Assembly (NCBI RefSeq): GCF_004348425.1
Contig: NZ_SMKK01000090.1
Coordinates: 1 to 33,714 of the forward strand
DNA: 33,714 nt
Reading direction: 5' to 3'
Origin: Actinomadura sp. 7K507
GTDB taxonomy: Bacteria > Actinomycetota > Actinomycetes > Streptosporangiales > Streptosporangiaceae
This document shows positions 1-7,832 of the stretch, in pieces. The notes under the pieces are model-generated. The model was not told the DNA's origin, ran no database searches, and saw nothing but the letters and a program-made list of their open reading frames with translations. The position numbers and the translations under genes are program-made. How positions within the stretch are numbered: position 1 is the first letter of the stretch; every line of letters starts with the position of its first letter.

Positions 1-491
1 TCTTCACGTGAAAAGTGCTTTCGGACTGGTGCGGACAGGACTCTCGACAAGCCCTATCCTCCCAGCTCGGGGGCACTTTTCTTGTCTAAACGGTCACTCT
101 CGCCCGGCGTCTGATGAAAGCCCGAGGTTAACGCGCGTCCCGGCGTGCGGTGAACCTGACGGCGCAGCTGTAGCAGGCGGCATGAAGGGAGCATAGACGT
201 CCCCTCTCACACTTCACCTGCAGCGTTCGTCCTCGCCTCGCGACTTACGCCCGGCCCGGAGGAACGCGGAGCTGAGCTGATGAGCCGGATGAGGCACTTG
301 TCCACGCGGCGGCACAGGTCTACCCACGCGCGGCGGGAGCGTGATCGCCTCGCCCCTCGACGAGATGGCCGAGCGAGAGCTCAGGAAGATCAAGAAAGGG
401 GCCAAGGGGTCGGGCACGTAGCGGGCACGGTGACCGATGAACCGAACAGGCCCAGAGTCATTGACATGTCAGTGACCTGGGCCGTCGTCGT
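1..491. other. Left-edge non-coding region, no convincing gene
   Basis: About 490 bases without a gene I can support. A 9-bp inverted repeat (GAAAAGTGC at 10-18, GCACTTTTC at 73-81) flanks 54 bases. It could be a weak hairpin or the edge of something cut by the window. On the plus strand, 365-421 reads as a short charged peptide of 18 codons ending in a stop (starting MAERELRKIKK). It looks like the tail of a degraded gene, but the frame upstream is closed by a stop near 285, so I do not call it a gene. The other open frames here have no ribosome binding site or plausible composition. Confidence 0.6.
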
Positions 492-565
492 TGGAGCGGG
501 TGACGGGAATCGAACCCGCGCTGTCAGCTTGGGAAGCTGAAGTTCTACCATTGAACTACACCCGC
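492..565 (-). tRNA. tRNA-Gly (anticodon CCC)
   Basis: Read on the minus strand, a full cloverleaf can be drawn. The 7-bp acceptor stem is GCGGGTG/CACCCGC. The D arm contains the TAGTTCAATGGTAGAA pattern. The anticodon stem is TCAGC/GCTGA around loop TTCCCAA (anticodon CCC), and the T arm contains GGTTCGATTCC. The discriminator base is T and an encoded CCA follows (492-494), so the gene is 71 nt plus CCA. It decodes GGG glycine codons, which are common in high-GC genomes. It lies about 80 bases from dcd, on the opposite strand. Confidence 0.97.
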
Positions 566-632
566 GTGGGGGCCGGTTGGGGCCGCCATGCTGTGGTCAC
601 TGTACCGGATCGTGGGTGCGGGTTGGGTGGGA

Positions 633-638
633 TAGTTT
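633..638 (+). promoter_or_regulatory. Candidate -10 element of dcd (leaderless start)
   Basis: TAGTTT ends six bases before the dcd GTG start codon, so transcription would begin at or next to the start codon. The bases just before the GTG carry no purine-rich ribosome binding site, which fits a leaderless mRNA, a frequent arrangement in actinobacteria. No good -35 hexamer is visible at 15-18 bp. The call rests on spacing and on the missing binding site. Confidence 0.4.
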
Positions 639-644
639 TCTGGC

Positions 645-1220
645 GTGCTGCTCTCCGATCGTGACATCAGGGCCGAGCTCGAGTCTGGGCGGGTGAAGAT
701 CGACCCGTATGAGCCGGGGATGGTTCAGCCGTCCAGTGTGGACGTCCGGCTGGACCGGTGGTTCCGGGTGTTCGAGAACCACAAGTATCCGCACATCGAC
801 CCGTCCGTGGAGCAGCCGGATCTGACGCGGCTGCTGGAGGTCGAGGCCGAGGAGCCGTTCGTTCTGCATCCCGGCGAGTTCGTGCTGGCTTCGACGTACG
901 AGGTGTTCGGGCTGCCGGACGATCTGGCGGCGCGGCTGGAGGGGAAGAGCTCGCTCGGGCGGCTGGGGCTGCTCACGCACTCCACGGCCGGGTGGATCGA
1001 CCCGGGGTTCGCGGGGCACGTGACGCTGGAGTTGTCGAACGTGGCGACGCTGCCGATCAAGCTGTGGCCGGGGATGAAGATCGGCCAGATGTGCCTGTTC
1101 CGGACGAGTTCGCCGGCCGAGTACCCGTACGGGACGGAGCGGCACGGGTCGCGGTATCAGGACCAGCGGGGGCCGACGCCGTCGCGGTCCTACCTGAACT
1201 TCCATCGTACGAAGGTGTAA
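645..1220 (+). CDS. dcd: dCTP deaminase, probably the bifunctional dUMP-forming type
   Basis: Cytoplasmic enzyme of pyrimidine deoxynucleotide supply. It deaminates dCTP, and in the actinobacterial form also hydrolyses the product to dUMP for thymidylate synthesis. The 191 residues match the family's usual length. The trimeric dUTPase/DCD fold signatures are present: GKSSLGR at about 100-106, HSTAGWIDPGF at 112-122, the catalytic glutamate in TLEL near 129, and the C-terminal RGPTPSRSY segment that closes over the nucleotide. The HSTAG version of the second motif resembles mycobacterial bifunctional enzymes rather than E. coli Dcd. The GTG start at 645 has no ribosome binding site and is probably leaderless. 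The gene stands alone between tRNA-Gly and the compatible-solute operon. Confidence 0.96.
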   Translation: MLLSDRDIRAELESGRVKIDPYEPGMVQPSSVDVRLDRWFRVFENHKYPHIDPSVEQPDLTRLLEVEAEEPFVLHPGEFVLASTYEVFGLPDDLAARLEGKSSLGRLGLLTHSTAGWIDPGFAGHVTLELSNVATLPIKLWPGMKIGQMCLFRTSSPAEYPYGTERHGSRYQDQRGPTPSRSYLNFHRTKV

Positions 1221-1349
1221 GACGTGCTCGATTCGTGACCTCAACGTGACGAAACGCACCGAAAGATGAAACATGTTCTCTGAACGGGTAGTTTCGGGCG
1301 ACGCACTGGTTTGGCGTCTGGTTGACGTCCTCTTTGGATGAGGTGGTCA

Positions 1350-1367
1350 CGTCCGGGCGCCTGGACG
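1350..1367. promoter_or_regulatory. 18-bp near-palindrome upstream of the proV-type gene
   Basis: CGTCC-G-GGCGCC-T-GGACG is an almost perfect inverted repeat, with one mismatched pair, lying 55 bases before the GTG start of the ABC operon. It may be an operator or a leader hairpin. TTGACG at 1322-1327 could be a -35 box, but no good -10 follows. The regulator cannot be named. Confidence 0.35.
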
Positions 1368-1422
1368 GATAGGGCGACCCGTTTCCGCGCCTCAACCGGC
1401 CGTGGGAACCCGAGAGGAGATC

Positions 1423-2673
1423 GTGTCAGTACTCCGCGCGGAAAGCGTCACCAAGCTCTTCGGCCGTAAGTCGGCCGAGGCACAACGGAAACTCAAGGCG
1501 GGAGCCGACGCGAAAGCGATCCGGGACCTCGGCGTCACCGCGGCCGTGGTGGACGCCACGTTCGAGGTCCAGGAGGGCGAGATCTTCGTCGTCATGGGCC
1601 TGTCGGGGTCCGGGAAGTCGACACTGATCCGAACGCTGAACGGGCTGCTGGGGGTCACCTCCGGGAGCGTCGAGATCGATGGCGAGGACATCGCGAAGAT
1701 GTCGCCGAAGGCGTTGCGGACGATTCGGCAGAACAAGATCAGTATGGTCTTCCAGCACTTCGCGCTCTTCCCCCACCGGACGGTTCTCGCGAACGCCGCA
1801 TATGCGCTCGAGGTCCGCGGTGTTCCGAAGGAGGAACGAGAGAAGACGGCCCGAGAGTTCCTGGGACTCGTCGGTCTCGAAGGCTGGGAGGACAAGGTTC
1901 CCGGTCAGCTGTCCGGCGGAATGAAGCAGCGCGTGGGGCTTGCCCGCGCGCTCGCGTCGGGCACCGACATCATCCTGATGGACGAGGCGTTCAGCGCGCT
2001 GGACCCGCTGATCCGCCGTGAGGTGCAGGACCTCCTGCTGGATCTGCAGGGACAGTTCGGCAAGACGATCGTCTTCATCACCCACGACCTGAACGAGGCC
2101 ATGCGCATCGGCGACCGCATCGCGGTGATGCGGGAGGGCCGGATCGTGCAGATCGGTACGGCCGAGGAGATCCTCACGGATCCGGCCAACGACTACGTCG
2201 CGCAGTTCGTGGCGGACGTGGACCGTACCAGGGTCCTGACGGCGGCCTCGGTCATGGAGAAGCCGCTGGTCACGGTGCTGTCGACGACGGGTCCGCGGAC
2301 GGCGCTGCGCACGATGCGGGAGGCGCAGACCTCTGCGGCGTTCGTGATCGGCCGTGACCGCAAGCTGGTCGGTCGGGTCCGCGCCACGGTCATCGCGGAC
2401 GCGGTGCAGGACAACGTCCAGAAGCTCGACGGTCTCATCGACCCCGAGGACCCGGAGCCCGTGGCGCCCGACACGCCGGTCGCGGACCTGTTCATCAGGT
2501 GCGCCGAGAGCGATCTGCCGGTGCCGGTCGCGGACGAGGACGGGACGCTGATCGGCGTGATCCCGCGGGTGACGCTGCTGGCGGCGCTCGGGGCGATCAA
2601 CACGCATGTCGACGAGGTCATCGACGAACCGGAGCTGGCACTGACGAAGGAGGGCAGTGGCGTTGACGACTAA
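1423..2673 (+). CDS. proV: Glycine betaine/proline-type ABC transporter ATPase with CBS domains
   Basis: ATPase subunit of a quaternary-amine (glycine betaine, choline, proline betaine or carnitine) importer, acting at the inner face of the membrane. From the chosen start (416 aa): Walker A GLSGSGKST at about 59-67, Q-loop VFQHFALFP from about 109, signature LSGGMKQR at 163-170, Walker B and D-loop ILMDEAFSALDP from about 184, and the switch histidine in FITHD. The C-terminal ~140 residues form a CBS pair, the ionic-strength sensor of OpuA/ProV ATPases. I chose GTG 1423 because GAGAGGAGA lies 5-8 bases upstream. An in-frame GTG at 1402 would add seven residues without such a site. The 3' end overlaps the permease gene by 17 bases, so the two are translationally coupled. 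Confidence 0.93.
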   Translation: MSVLRAESVTKLFGRKSAEAQRKLKAGADAKAIRDLGVTAAVVDATFEVQEGEIFVVMGLSGSGKSTLIRTLNGLLGVTSGSVEIDGEDIAKMSPKALRTIRQNKISMVFQHFALFPHRTVLANAAYALEVRGVPKEEREKTAREFLGLVGLEGWEDKVPGQLSGGMKQRVGLARALASGTDIILMDEAFSALDPLIRREVQDLLLDLQGQFGKTIVFITHDLNEAMRIGDRIAVMREGRIVQIGTAEEILTDPANDYVAQFVADVDRTRVLTAASVMEKPLVTVLSTTGPRTALRTMREAQTSAAFVIGRDRKLVGRVRATVIADAVQDNVQKLDGLIDPEDPEPVAPDTPVADLFIRCAESDLPVPVADEDGTLIGVIPRVTLLAALGAINTHVDEVIDEPELALTKEGSGVDD

Positions 2674-3622
2674 CACGCTCGCCATCGAGCTGCCCCGGGT
2701 CGAGGTCGGCGAATGGTTCGACGGCGTGGTGACCTGGTGCACCGACAACCTGGGGTGGCTGTTCGACGGGATCGGGACGGCGATCGACTCGTCGGTCGAG
2801 GGACTGACGAGCGGGCTGACGGCCCTGCCGCCGATGGTGCTGGCGCTGCTGCTGGCCGTGGTGGCCCTGCTGATCAGCGGCTGGAAGCTCGGCGTGTTCA
2901 CGATCCTCGGCTTCGCGCTGATCGACAGCATGGAGCTGTGGGAAGACTCGATGGACTCCCTCGCCCTGGTGATCGTGGCGGCGGTGGTGTCGACGTTCTT
3001 GTCGGTCCCCATCGGCATAGCCGCGGCCCGCAACGACGTGGTGAGTCGTATCGTCCGTCCGATCCTGGACTTCATGCAGACGATGCCGGCGTTCGTCTAT
3101 CTGATCCCGGCGATCTTCTTCTTCAGCATCGGGGCGGTCCCGGGCGTCGTCGCGACGGTGATCTTCTCGATGCCGCCGGGGGTCCGGCTGACCGAGCTCG
3201 GCATCCGCGGCGTCGACCCGGAGATGGTCGAGGCGGGCGAGGCGTTCGGCACGCCGCCGAACCGGATCCTGACCCGCATCCAGATTCCGCTCGCGATGCC
3301 GTCGATCATGGCGGGCATCAACCAGCTGATCATGCTGTCGCTGTCGATGGTCGTCATCGCGGGCATGGTCGGCGCCGGCGGTCTCGGCGGAGTGGTGCTG
3401 GAGGGCATCAACCGGGTGGACGTCGCCACGGGCTTCGAGGGCGGCATCGCGGTGGTGATCCTGGCCATCTACCTGGACCGGCTCACCGGTGCCCTCGGAA
3501 ACGGCCCCAGCATGCTGCGCATGCTGTTCACGCGCGGCAGGAACGGCCGCGCGACCCCCACCCCGACGACGGACAAGGCGGCCGGTAAGACGGCCGACCC
3601 GGAACCCGAGCTCGTCGGCTGA
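2657..3622 (+). CDS. proW: Glycine betaine/proline-type ABC transporter permease
   Basis: Membrane permease of the same importer, 321 aa. A roughly 55-residue N-terminal region without long hydrophobic stretches precedes the membrane helices, which begin near residue 58 (LPPMVLALLLAVVALLI). The binding-protein-dependent permease core follows: a PILDFMQTMPAFVYLIPA segment around 135-152, and the cytoplasmic EAA-type loop (EAGEAFGTPPNRIL, about 192-205) that docks on the ATPase. It starts with GTG inside the end of the ATPase gene, behind a perfect AAGGAGG (2646-2652). The C-terminal ~45 residues are polar and rich in Arg, Thr and Pro. One permease gene suggests a homodimeric membrane unit, as in ProU/OpuA. 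Confidence 0.93.
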   Translation: MALTTNTLAIELPRVEVGEWFDGVVTWCTDNLGWLFDGIGTAIDSSVEGLTSGLTALPPMVLALLLAVVALLISGWKLGVFTILGFALIDSMELWEDSMDSLALVIVAAVVSTFLSVPIGIAAARNDVVSRIVRPILDFMQTMPAFVYLIPAIFFFSIGAVPGVVATVIFSMPPGVRLTELGIRGVDPEMVEAGEAFGTPPNRILTRIQIPLAMPSIMAGINQLIMLSLSMVVIAGMVGAGGLGGVVLEGINRVDVATGFEGGIAVVILAIYLDRLTGALGNGPSMLRMLFTRGRNGRATPTPTTDKAAGKTADPEPELVG

Positions 3623-3677
3623 CGAACCCCCCGCTCCCCCCTATCCCCTCACTATGCAAGCCAACGAAAGGACGGGA

Positions 3678-4571
3678 ATGCGCTTCAAGTTCAAGGGTCT
3701 GGCCATCGCGGCCGCGCTCTCGCTGACACTGGGGGCGGGCGCGGTAGCGTGCGGCGACTCCGACTCCGGCTCCGGCGGCGGAGAGACCGACAAGAACATC
3801 ACCATCGGCATGGTCTCGGGCTGGGCCGAGGGCGAGACCGTGACGGCGCTTTGGAAGAAGCTGCTGACCGACAAGGGCTACACCGTCGATGTGAAGACCC
3901 TCGACACCGGACCGCTCTACGCCGGCATGTCGAAGGGCGACGTCGACCTGTTCCTCGACTCCTGGCTGCCCGGCACCCACGAGGACTACTGGAAGCAGTA
4001 CGGCGACAAGCTGGAGAAGGTCGGCGCCTGGTATGACTCGGCGCCGCTGACCATCGCGGTGCCGGAGTACTCGCCCCTGAAGTCGCTTGAGGACCTCAAG
4101 GGCAAGGGCGGCGAGTACGACGGCAAGATCGTCGGCATCGAGAAGAGCTCCGGCCTGTACCGGGTGTCGCAGGAGGAGATGCTCCCCGCGTACGGCCTGG
4201 AGGACGAGTTCACGGTCACGACGTCCTCGACGGCGGCCATGCTCGCCGAGCTGAAGAAGGCGACGGACGCCAAGGAGAACATCATCGTCACGCTGTGGCG
4301 TCCGCACCTGGCGTACACGCAGTACCCCATCCGGGACCTGGAAGACCCGAAGGGCGCCATGGGCAAGCCTGACGGCATCTACACGGTCGCCCGTGAGGGC
4401 TTCGGCGAGGACCAGCCGGATGTCACCAGCTGGCTGAAGAAGTTCAAGATGAACGACGAGCAGCTCGGGACTCTCGAGGACCTGCTGACGAACAAGCACA
4501 AGGACAACCCCGACCAGGCCGTGACCGAGTGGTTGAAGACCAACCCCGAGGTCCAGGCTCTGACGGGCTGA
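3678..4571 (+). CDS. proX: Glycine betaine/choline-type substrate-binding lipoprotein (OpuAC family)
   Basis: Extracytoplasmic ligand-binding component that hands compatible solute to the permease. The 297-aa product starts with a signal peptide (MRFKFKG, then an Ala/Leu-rich core) ending in lipobox AVAC with the lipidated Cys at residue 25, followed by a Ser/Gly linker. The mature part has the OpuAC pattern: IGMVSGWAEGE near the start, LDTGPLYAGMSKGDVDLFLD, and tryptophans or aromatics (DSWLP, VTLWRPHLAY) of the kind that box quaternary ammonium groups. The ATG at 3678 has GAAAGGA 5-11 bases upstream; longer readings would swallow the signal peptide. It lies 55 bases after the permease and is last in the operon. 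Whether glycine betaine, choline or another amine is bound cannot be read here. Confidence 0.92.
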   Translation: MRFKFKGLAIAAALSLTLGAGAVACGDSDSGSGGGETDKNITIGMVSGWAEGETVTALWKKLLTDKGYTVDVKTLDTGPLYAGMSKGDVDLFLDSWLPGTHEDYWKQYGDKLEKVGAWYDSAPLTIAVPEYSPLKSLEDLKGKGGEYDGKIVGIEKSSGLYRVSQEEMLPAYGLEDEFTVTTSSTAAMLAELKKATDAKENIIVTLWRPHLAYTQYPIRDLEDPKGAMGKPDGIYTVAREGFGEDQPDVTSWLKKFKMNDEQLGTLEDLLTNKHKDNPDQAVTEWLKTNPEVQALTG

Positions 4572-4599
4572 TCCCCTTCGGGGACGTTCGTTCCAAGCG

Positions 4600-4635
4600 G
4601 CAGAGGGCCGTCCGGTCATCCGGACGGCCCTCTGC
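4600..4635 (+). terminator. Strong hairpin terminator after the ABC operon
   Basis: A perfect 16-bp stem (4600-4615 with 4620-4635, arm starting GCAGAGGGCCGTCC) closes on a 4-base TCAT loop, 28 bases after the proX stop. There is no clear U tract, as is common for actinobacterial terminators. Because the stem is symmetrical it could also end transcription coming from the ZIP gene on the minus strand. Confidence 0.85.
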
Positions 4636-4651
4636 CTTCCCGGCGTCAGGG

Positions 4652-4705
4652 CGTCCGGACGGCACTCCGCCTTCCCGGCGTCCGGACGGTACTCCGCCTT
4701 CCCGG
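4652..4705. repeat. Two tandem copies of a 27-bp unit
   Basis: CGTCCGGACGG(C/T)ACTCCGCC followed by TTCCCGG occurs at 4652-4678 and again directly at 4679-4705, with one base different. The unit shares the TCCGGACGG core and the CTTCCCGG stretch with the adjacent terminator, so it probably arose by duplication of terminator-flank sequence. It lies between the ends of two convergent transcripts and codes for nothing recognisable. Confidence 0.85.
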
Positions 4706-4727
4706 TGCCCGCTCCGCCGTCCTGGCG

Positions 4728-5480
4728 TCAGCCTGCGAGGCCGACGATGAACAGGACCGCGGTCAGCCCCAGCCCAGTGGCGGCCAGCGTCATCACGCGG
4801 GGGTGGACGCTGTGCGCCTCGGGCAGGATCTCGGCGGCGGACAGGTAGAGCAGGACGCCCGCGAAGAGCCCGAGGTACGGCCCGAGGACGGCGTCCGGCA
4901 CCTTCACGAGCGTCCCCAGCGCGGCCCCGGCGATCGGGGCGAGGGCGTCGGCGAACAGGAGCGCGACGGCGGGACGGCGGTCGCCGCGGTTCAGTGACGC
5001 GGCCGTGACGGTGTTGAACCCGTCCGCGAAGTCGTGCGCGATCACGGCGAGCGCCACGAAGATCCCCACCTCGGTTCCGGACTGGAAGCCGAGGCCGATG
5101 CTGATGCCGTCCATCAGGCTGTGCGCGACCAGCGCGGACGCGGCGAGCAGTCCCGCCGACCCGCCGCCGCCTTGCCCGTGGGCGTGGGCGTGCACGTGCG
5201 GGGCGTACTCGTGCTCGTGGGCCCGGTGTATCGCCACGGCCTGCTCCACGACATGGAGCAGCAGGAATCCGGCCGCGAAGCCGATCATGGGCAGGGGGAC
5301 GCCGAACGGTGAGTGCCGCGTCATCTCCAGCGACTCGGGGATCAGGTCGAACGCGACGACCCCGAGCATCAGGCCGCCGGCCAGCCCGAGGACCAGGTGC
5401 CGGTTGTCGCGCACCTTCATCGCGGCGAGGCCCCCGACGAGAGTCATCAGGAACGCGAGGAGAGACACGAGCACGGCCAT
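4728..5480 (-). CDS. ZIP family divalent metal transporter
   Basis: Membrane transporter moving zinc or a related divalent metal into the cytoplasm. It has 250 aa and about eight hydrophobic segments. Between helices 3 and 4 lies the His-rich loop typical of ZIPs (about residues 85-102, including HEHEY and HVHAHAHGQ). The metal-binding helices are visible as HSLMDGISIG (His120) and AHDFADGFNTV (His149). The second reads H-D-x-x-D rather than the more usual H-E-x-x-E/H-E-x-P-E-G, as in some GufA-like members. ATG start. A hairpin directly before the start (5481-5498) may overlap the ribosome binding region. No partner gene is adjacent, and I saw no zinc-regulator box. Confidence 0.9.
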   Translation of the reverse strand: MAVLVSLLAFLMTLVGGLAAMKVRDNRHLVLGLAGGLMLGVVAFDLIPESLEMTRHSPFGVPLPMIGFAAGFLLLHVVEQAVAIHRAHEHEYAPHVHAHAHGQGGGGSAGLLAASALVAHSLMDGISIGLGFQSGTEVGIFVALAVIAHDFADGFNTVTAASLNRGDRRPAVALLFADALAPIAGAALGTLVKVPDAVLGPYLGLFAGVLLYLSAAEILPEAHSVHPRVMTLAATGLGLTAVLFIVGLAG

Positions 5481-5498
5481 CCCTGGGTCCTACCAGGG
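5481..5498 (-). promoter_or_regulatory. Hairpin abutting the ZIP start codon
   Basis: On the minus strand CCCTGG and CCAGGG pair around a six-base TAGGAC loop. The second arm ends at the base before the ATG. The only purine-rich bases available for ribosome binding lie in this loop and arm, so the fold could limit translation initiation. It could equally be a DNA-level operator. No ligand or regulator can be assigned. Confidence 0.35.
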
Positions 5499-5621
5499 TG
5501 GACCCACCGCAACCCCGTCTCGGCGCTCTGAACGCCGCACGGGCCCGTTGCGGACGCGCGGCATCCCCGAGGCGGCCCCGCGACGGCCCCCGCGGCGCTG
5601 TCCGAGGCCCTGGACGACGAG

Positions 5622-5657
5622 AAGGACCCCCGGCCATGGCGGTGGCCGGGGGTCCTT
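5622..5657 (-). terminator. Hairpin terminator of the Fe-S oxidoreductase gene
   Basis: A perfect 15-bp stem pairs 5622-5636 with 5643-5657 (AAGGACCCCCGGCCA and its complement) around a 6-base loop. It begins 18 bases past the stop codon of the Fe-S protein gene, reading on the minus strand. It lies upstream of the ZIP gene on the same strand and so separates the two transcription units. Confidence 0.85.
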
Positions 5658-5675
5658 CCTTTCGTGCATCGTCCG

Positions 5676-7832
5676 CTATTCGGCGGCGACGGGCTCCTTC
5701 TCCTGCGAGCCGGGCGGGTTGGCCTCGCCCTTGATGGAGCGGATCAGGAGCTGGGAGACGTCGACGACCTCCAGGGACTCCTTGGCGTCGCCGGCGTTCT
5801 TCTTCTCGTTGATGGCGTCGCCCAGCATGACCAGGCAGAACGGGCAGGCGGTGGAGACGGTGTCGGGGTTGGTCTCCAGCGCCTCGTCCACGCGCTCGGT
5901 GTTGATGCGCTTGCCGATGCGCTCTTCCATCCACATCCGCGCGCCGCCGGCGCCGCAGCAGAAGCCGCGGTCCTTGTGCCGGTGCATCTCCTGGGTCTTG
6001 ACGCCGGGGACGGTCGCCATGATGTCGCGCGGCTGCTTGTAGACCTTGTTGTGGCGGCCCAGGAAGCAGGGGTCGTGGTAGGTGATGCTCTCCTCGATCG
6101 GCGTGACCGGGGTGAGCCTGCCCTCCTCGACCAGGTGCGCGAGCAGCTGGGTGTGGTGGACGACCTCGTAGTTCCCGCCGATCTGCGGGTACTCGTTGGC
6201 CAGGGTGTTGAAGCAGTGCGGGCAGGTCGCGACGATCTTCTTGGCGCCCGCGTCGTTCAGCGTCTCGACGTTCTGCTGGCCGAGCATCTGGAACACGAAC
6301 TCCATGCCCAGGCGGCGGGCCGGGTCACCGGTGCACGCCTCCATCGGCCCCAGCACGGCGAACTTCACGCCCGCGATGTGCAGCAGCTCGGCGACCGCCT
6401 TGGTGGTCTTCTTGGCCCGGTCCTCCAGCGCGCCCGCGCAGCCGACCCAGAACAGGTACTCGGTCTCCTCGGGCAGCTTGTCGTCGACGACCTCGACCTC
6501 GAAGTCCAGCTCCTCGATCCATTCGAGGCGCTTGGTCTCCGACATGCCCCACGGGTTGCCCTTGTTCTCCAGGTTCTTCAGCATCACGCCGGCCTCGGAC
6601 GGGAACGAGGACTCGATCATGACCTGGAAGCGGCGCATGTCCAGGATGTGGTCGATGTGCTCGATGTCGACCGGGCACTGCTCCACGCACGCACCGCAGT
6701 TGGTGCACGACCACAGCACGTCGGGGTGGATGACGCCGTCGTCGGCGACGAGCTCCTTGTCCACCTGCATGGCGGCCTTCTGCTCGTCGGTGAACTTCGC
6801 CTTCGCCTCGTCCGAGGCGACCATGTAGGGCGCCTTGGCGAGTGCGTGGTCACGCAGCTCAAGCACGAGCATCTTCGGCGACAGCGGCTTGCCGGTGTTC
6901 CAGGCGGGGCACTGCGACTGGCAGCGGCCGCACTCGGTGCAGGTCGCCATGTCGAGGAGGCCCTTCCAGGTGAAGTCCTCGATCTTGCCGCGGCCGAAGG
7001 TGTCCTCGTCGGGGTCGGCCTCCTCGAAGTCGAGCGGCTTGCCGCCCGACATCATCGGCTGCGCGGCGCCCATGCCGTCCGGGCTGCGCTTGAACATCAC
7101 GTTCAGCGGGGCCAGGAAGATGTGCAGGTGCTTGGAGTGCACGACGAAGACCAGGAAGACCAGCGCGACGCCGATGTGCAGCAGCAGCCCGGCCGACTCC
7201 AGGACCTCCAGGGTGCTGTCGCTCATGCCCTCGAACAGGTTGCCGGTCAGGTGCGAGAAGTAGGCGGCCCCGTTGTATCCGAAGTTGCCGCGGGCGACCT
7301 CGACGCCGCGGAAGAAGAACATCGTCCAGATCACGTTGAAGATCATGAACAGTGTGATCCACGCGCCGGACAGGTGCGAGCCCTTGAACCGCGACTGGCG
7401 GCCGAGCCGCTTGGGCGAGTCCTTGAAACGGATCGCGGTGAATACGATCAGCCCGGCCAGGGCGGCCAGCGCGATCGTGTCCTGCACGAACCCGATCGGA
7501 CCCCAGGTCTGCAGGCCCGGAATGTGCGCGTCGAGCCCGAACAGCAGCTGGACGCCCGCCTCCCCGTAGACGGTCGCCAGCAGGAAGAACGCCCACATCA
7601 CCGCGAAGTGCGCGGCGCCGGCCACGGTCCACTTCAGCAGCTTGCGCTGCCCGAAGACCTCCACGGCCTGGCCCTCGACGGCCTTCCGGGGCTCACGCTT
7701 GACCTGCAGCGTCCGCTCGGGATCGGGCTGGCCGCTCTTGGCGATCTGGTACAGGAACAGCACCCGCCGACCGGCGACCGCCAGAGCGACCGCCGTACCG
7801 GCGAGCCCAATGACCAACGTGATCCAGAACAC
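5676..7832 (-). CDS. Membrane-bound (Fe-S)-binding oxidoreductase with two CCG domains
   Basis: A 718-aa heterodisulfide-reductase-related protein of the actinobacterial type exemplified by the M. tuberculosis Rv0338c annotation. The N-terminal ~240 residues contain several membrane helices of the nitrate-reductase-gamma kind (for example 70-90, 112-135, 158-174, 215-232). Two [4Fe-4S] motifs follow: CTECGRCQSQCP (Cys298, 301, 304, 308) and CTNCGACVEQCP (Cys376, 379, 382, 386). Two CCG cysteine-rich domains come next, marked by WVGCAG ... ATCPHCFNT and by DPCFLGRHN ... FCCGAGGARM ... ACPFC. Electrons presumably pass between a membrane quinone or heme and a substrate at the CCG sites; the true partner is unknown. 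GTG start behind AGGAGGACG on the minus strand. Single-gene unit with its own terminator. Confidence 0.9.
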   Translation of the reverse strand: MFWITLVIGLAGTAVALAVAGRRVLFLYQIAKSGQPDPERTLQVKREPRKAVEGQAVEVFGQRKLLKWTVAGAAHFAVMWAFFLLATVYGEAGVQLLFGLDAHIPGLQTWGPIGFVQDTIALAALAGLIVFTAIRFKDSPKRLGRQSRFKGSHLSGAWITLFMIFNVIWTMFFFRGVEVARGNFGYNGAAYFSHLTGNLFEGMSDSTLEVLESAGLLLHIGVALVFLVFVVHSKHLHIFLAPLNVMFKRSPDGMGAAQPMMSGGKPLDFEEADPDEDTFGRGKIEDFTWKGLLDMATCTECGRCQSQCPAWNTGKPLSPKMLVLELRDHALAKAPYMVASDEAKAKFTDEQKAAMQVDKELVADDGVIHPDVLWSCTNCGACVEQCPVDIEHIDHILDMRRFQVMIESSFPSEAGVMLKNLENKGNPWGMSETKRLEWIEELDFEVEVVDDKLPEETEYLFWVGCAGALEDRAKKTTKAVAELLHIAGVKFAVLGPMEACTGDPARRLGMEFVFQMLGQQNVETLNDAGAKKIVATCPHCFNTLANEYPQIGGNYEVVHHTQLLAHLVEEGRLTPVTPIEESITYHDPCFLGRHNKVYKQPRDIMATVPGVKTQEMHRHKDRGFCCGAGGARMWMEERIGKRINTERVDEALETNPDTVSTACPFCLVMLGDAINEKKNAGDAKESLEVVDVSQLLIRSIKGEANPPGSQEKEPVAAE

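Noticed and set aside
280..540. Plus-strand open frame ending in GDGNRTRAVSLGS
   Set aside because: It runs antisense through the tRNA-Gly gene. The GDGNRTR ending is the well-known false protein produced by translating the complement of a tRNA.
597..1274. Long minus-strand frame opposite dcd
   Set aside because: Shadow of dcd: Arg/Pro-rich composition from antisense high-GC codons, no binding site, and dcd has clear family motifs.
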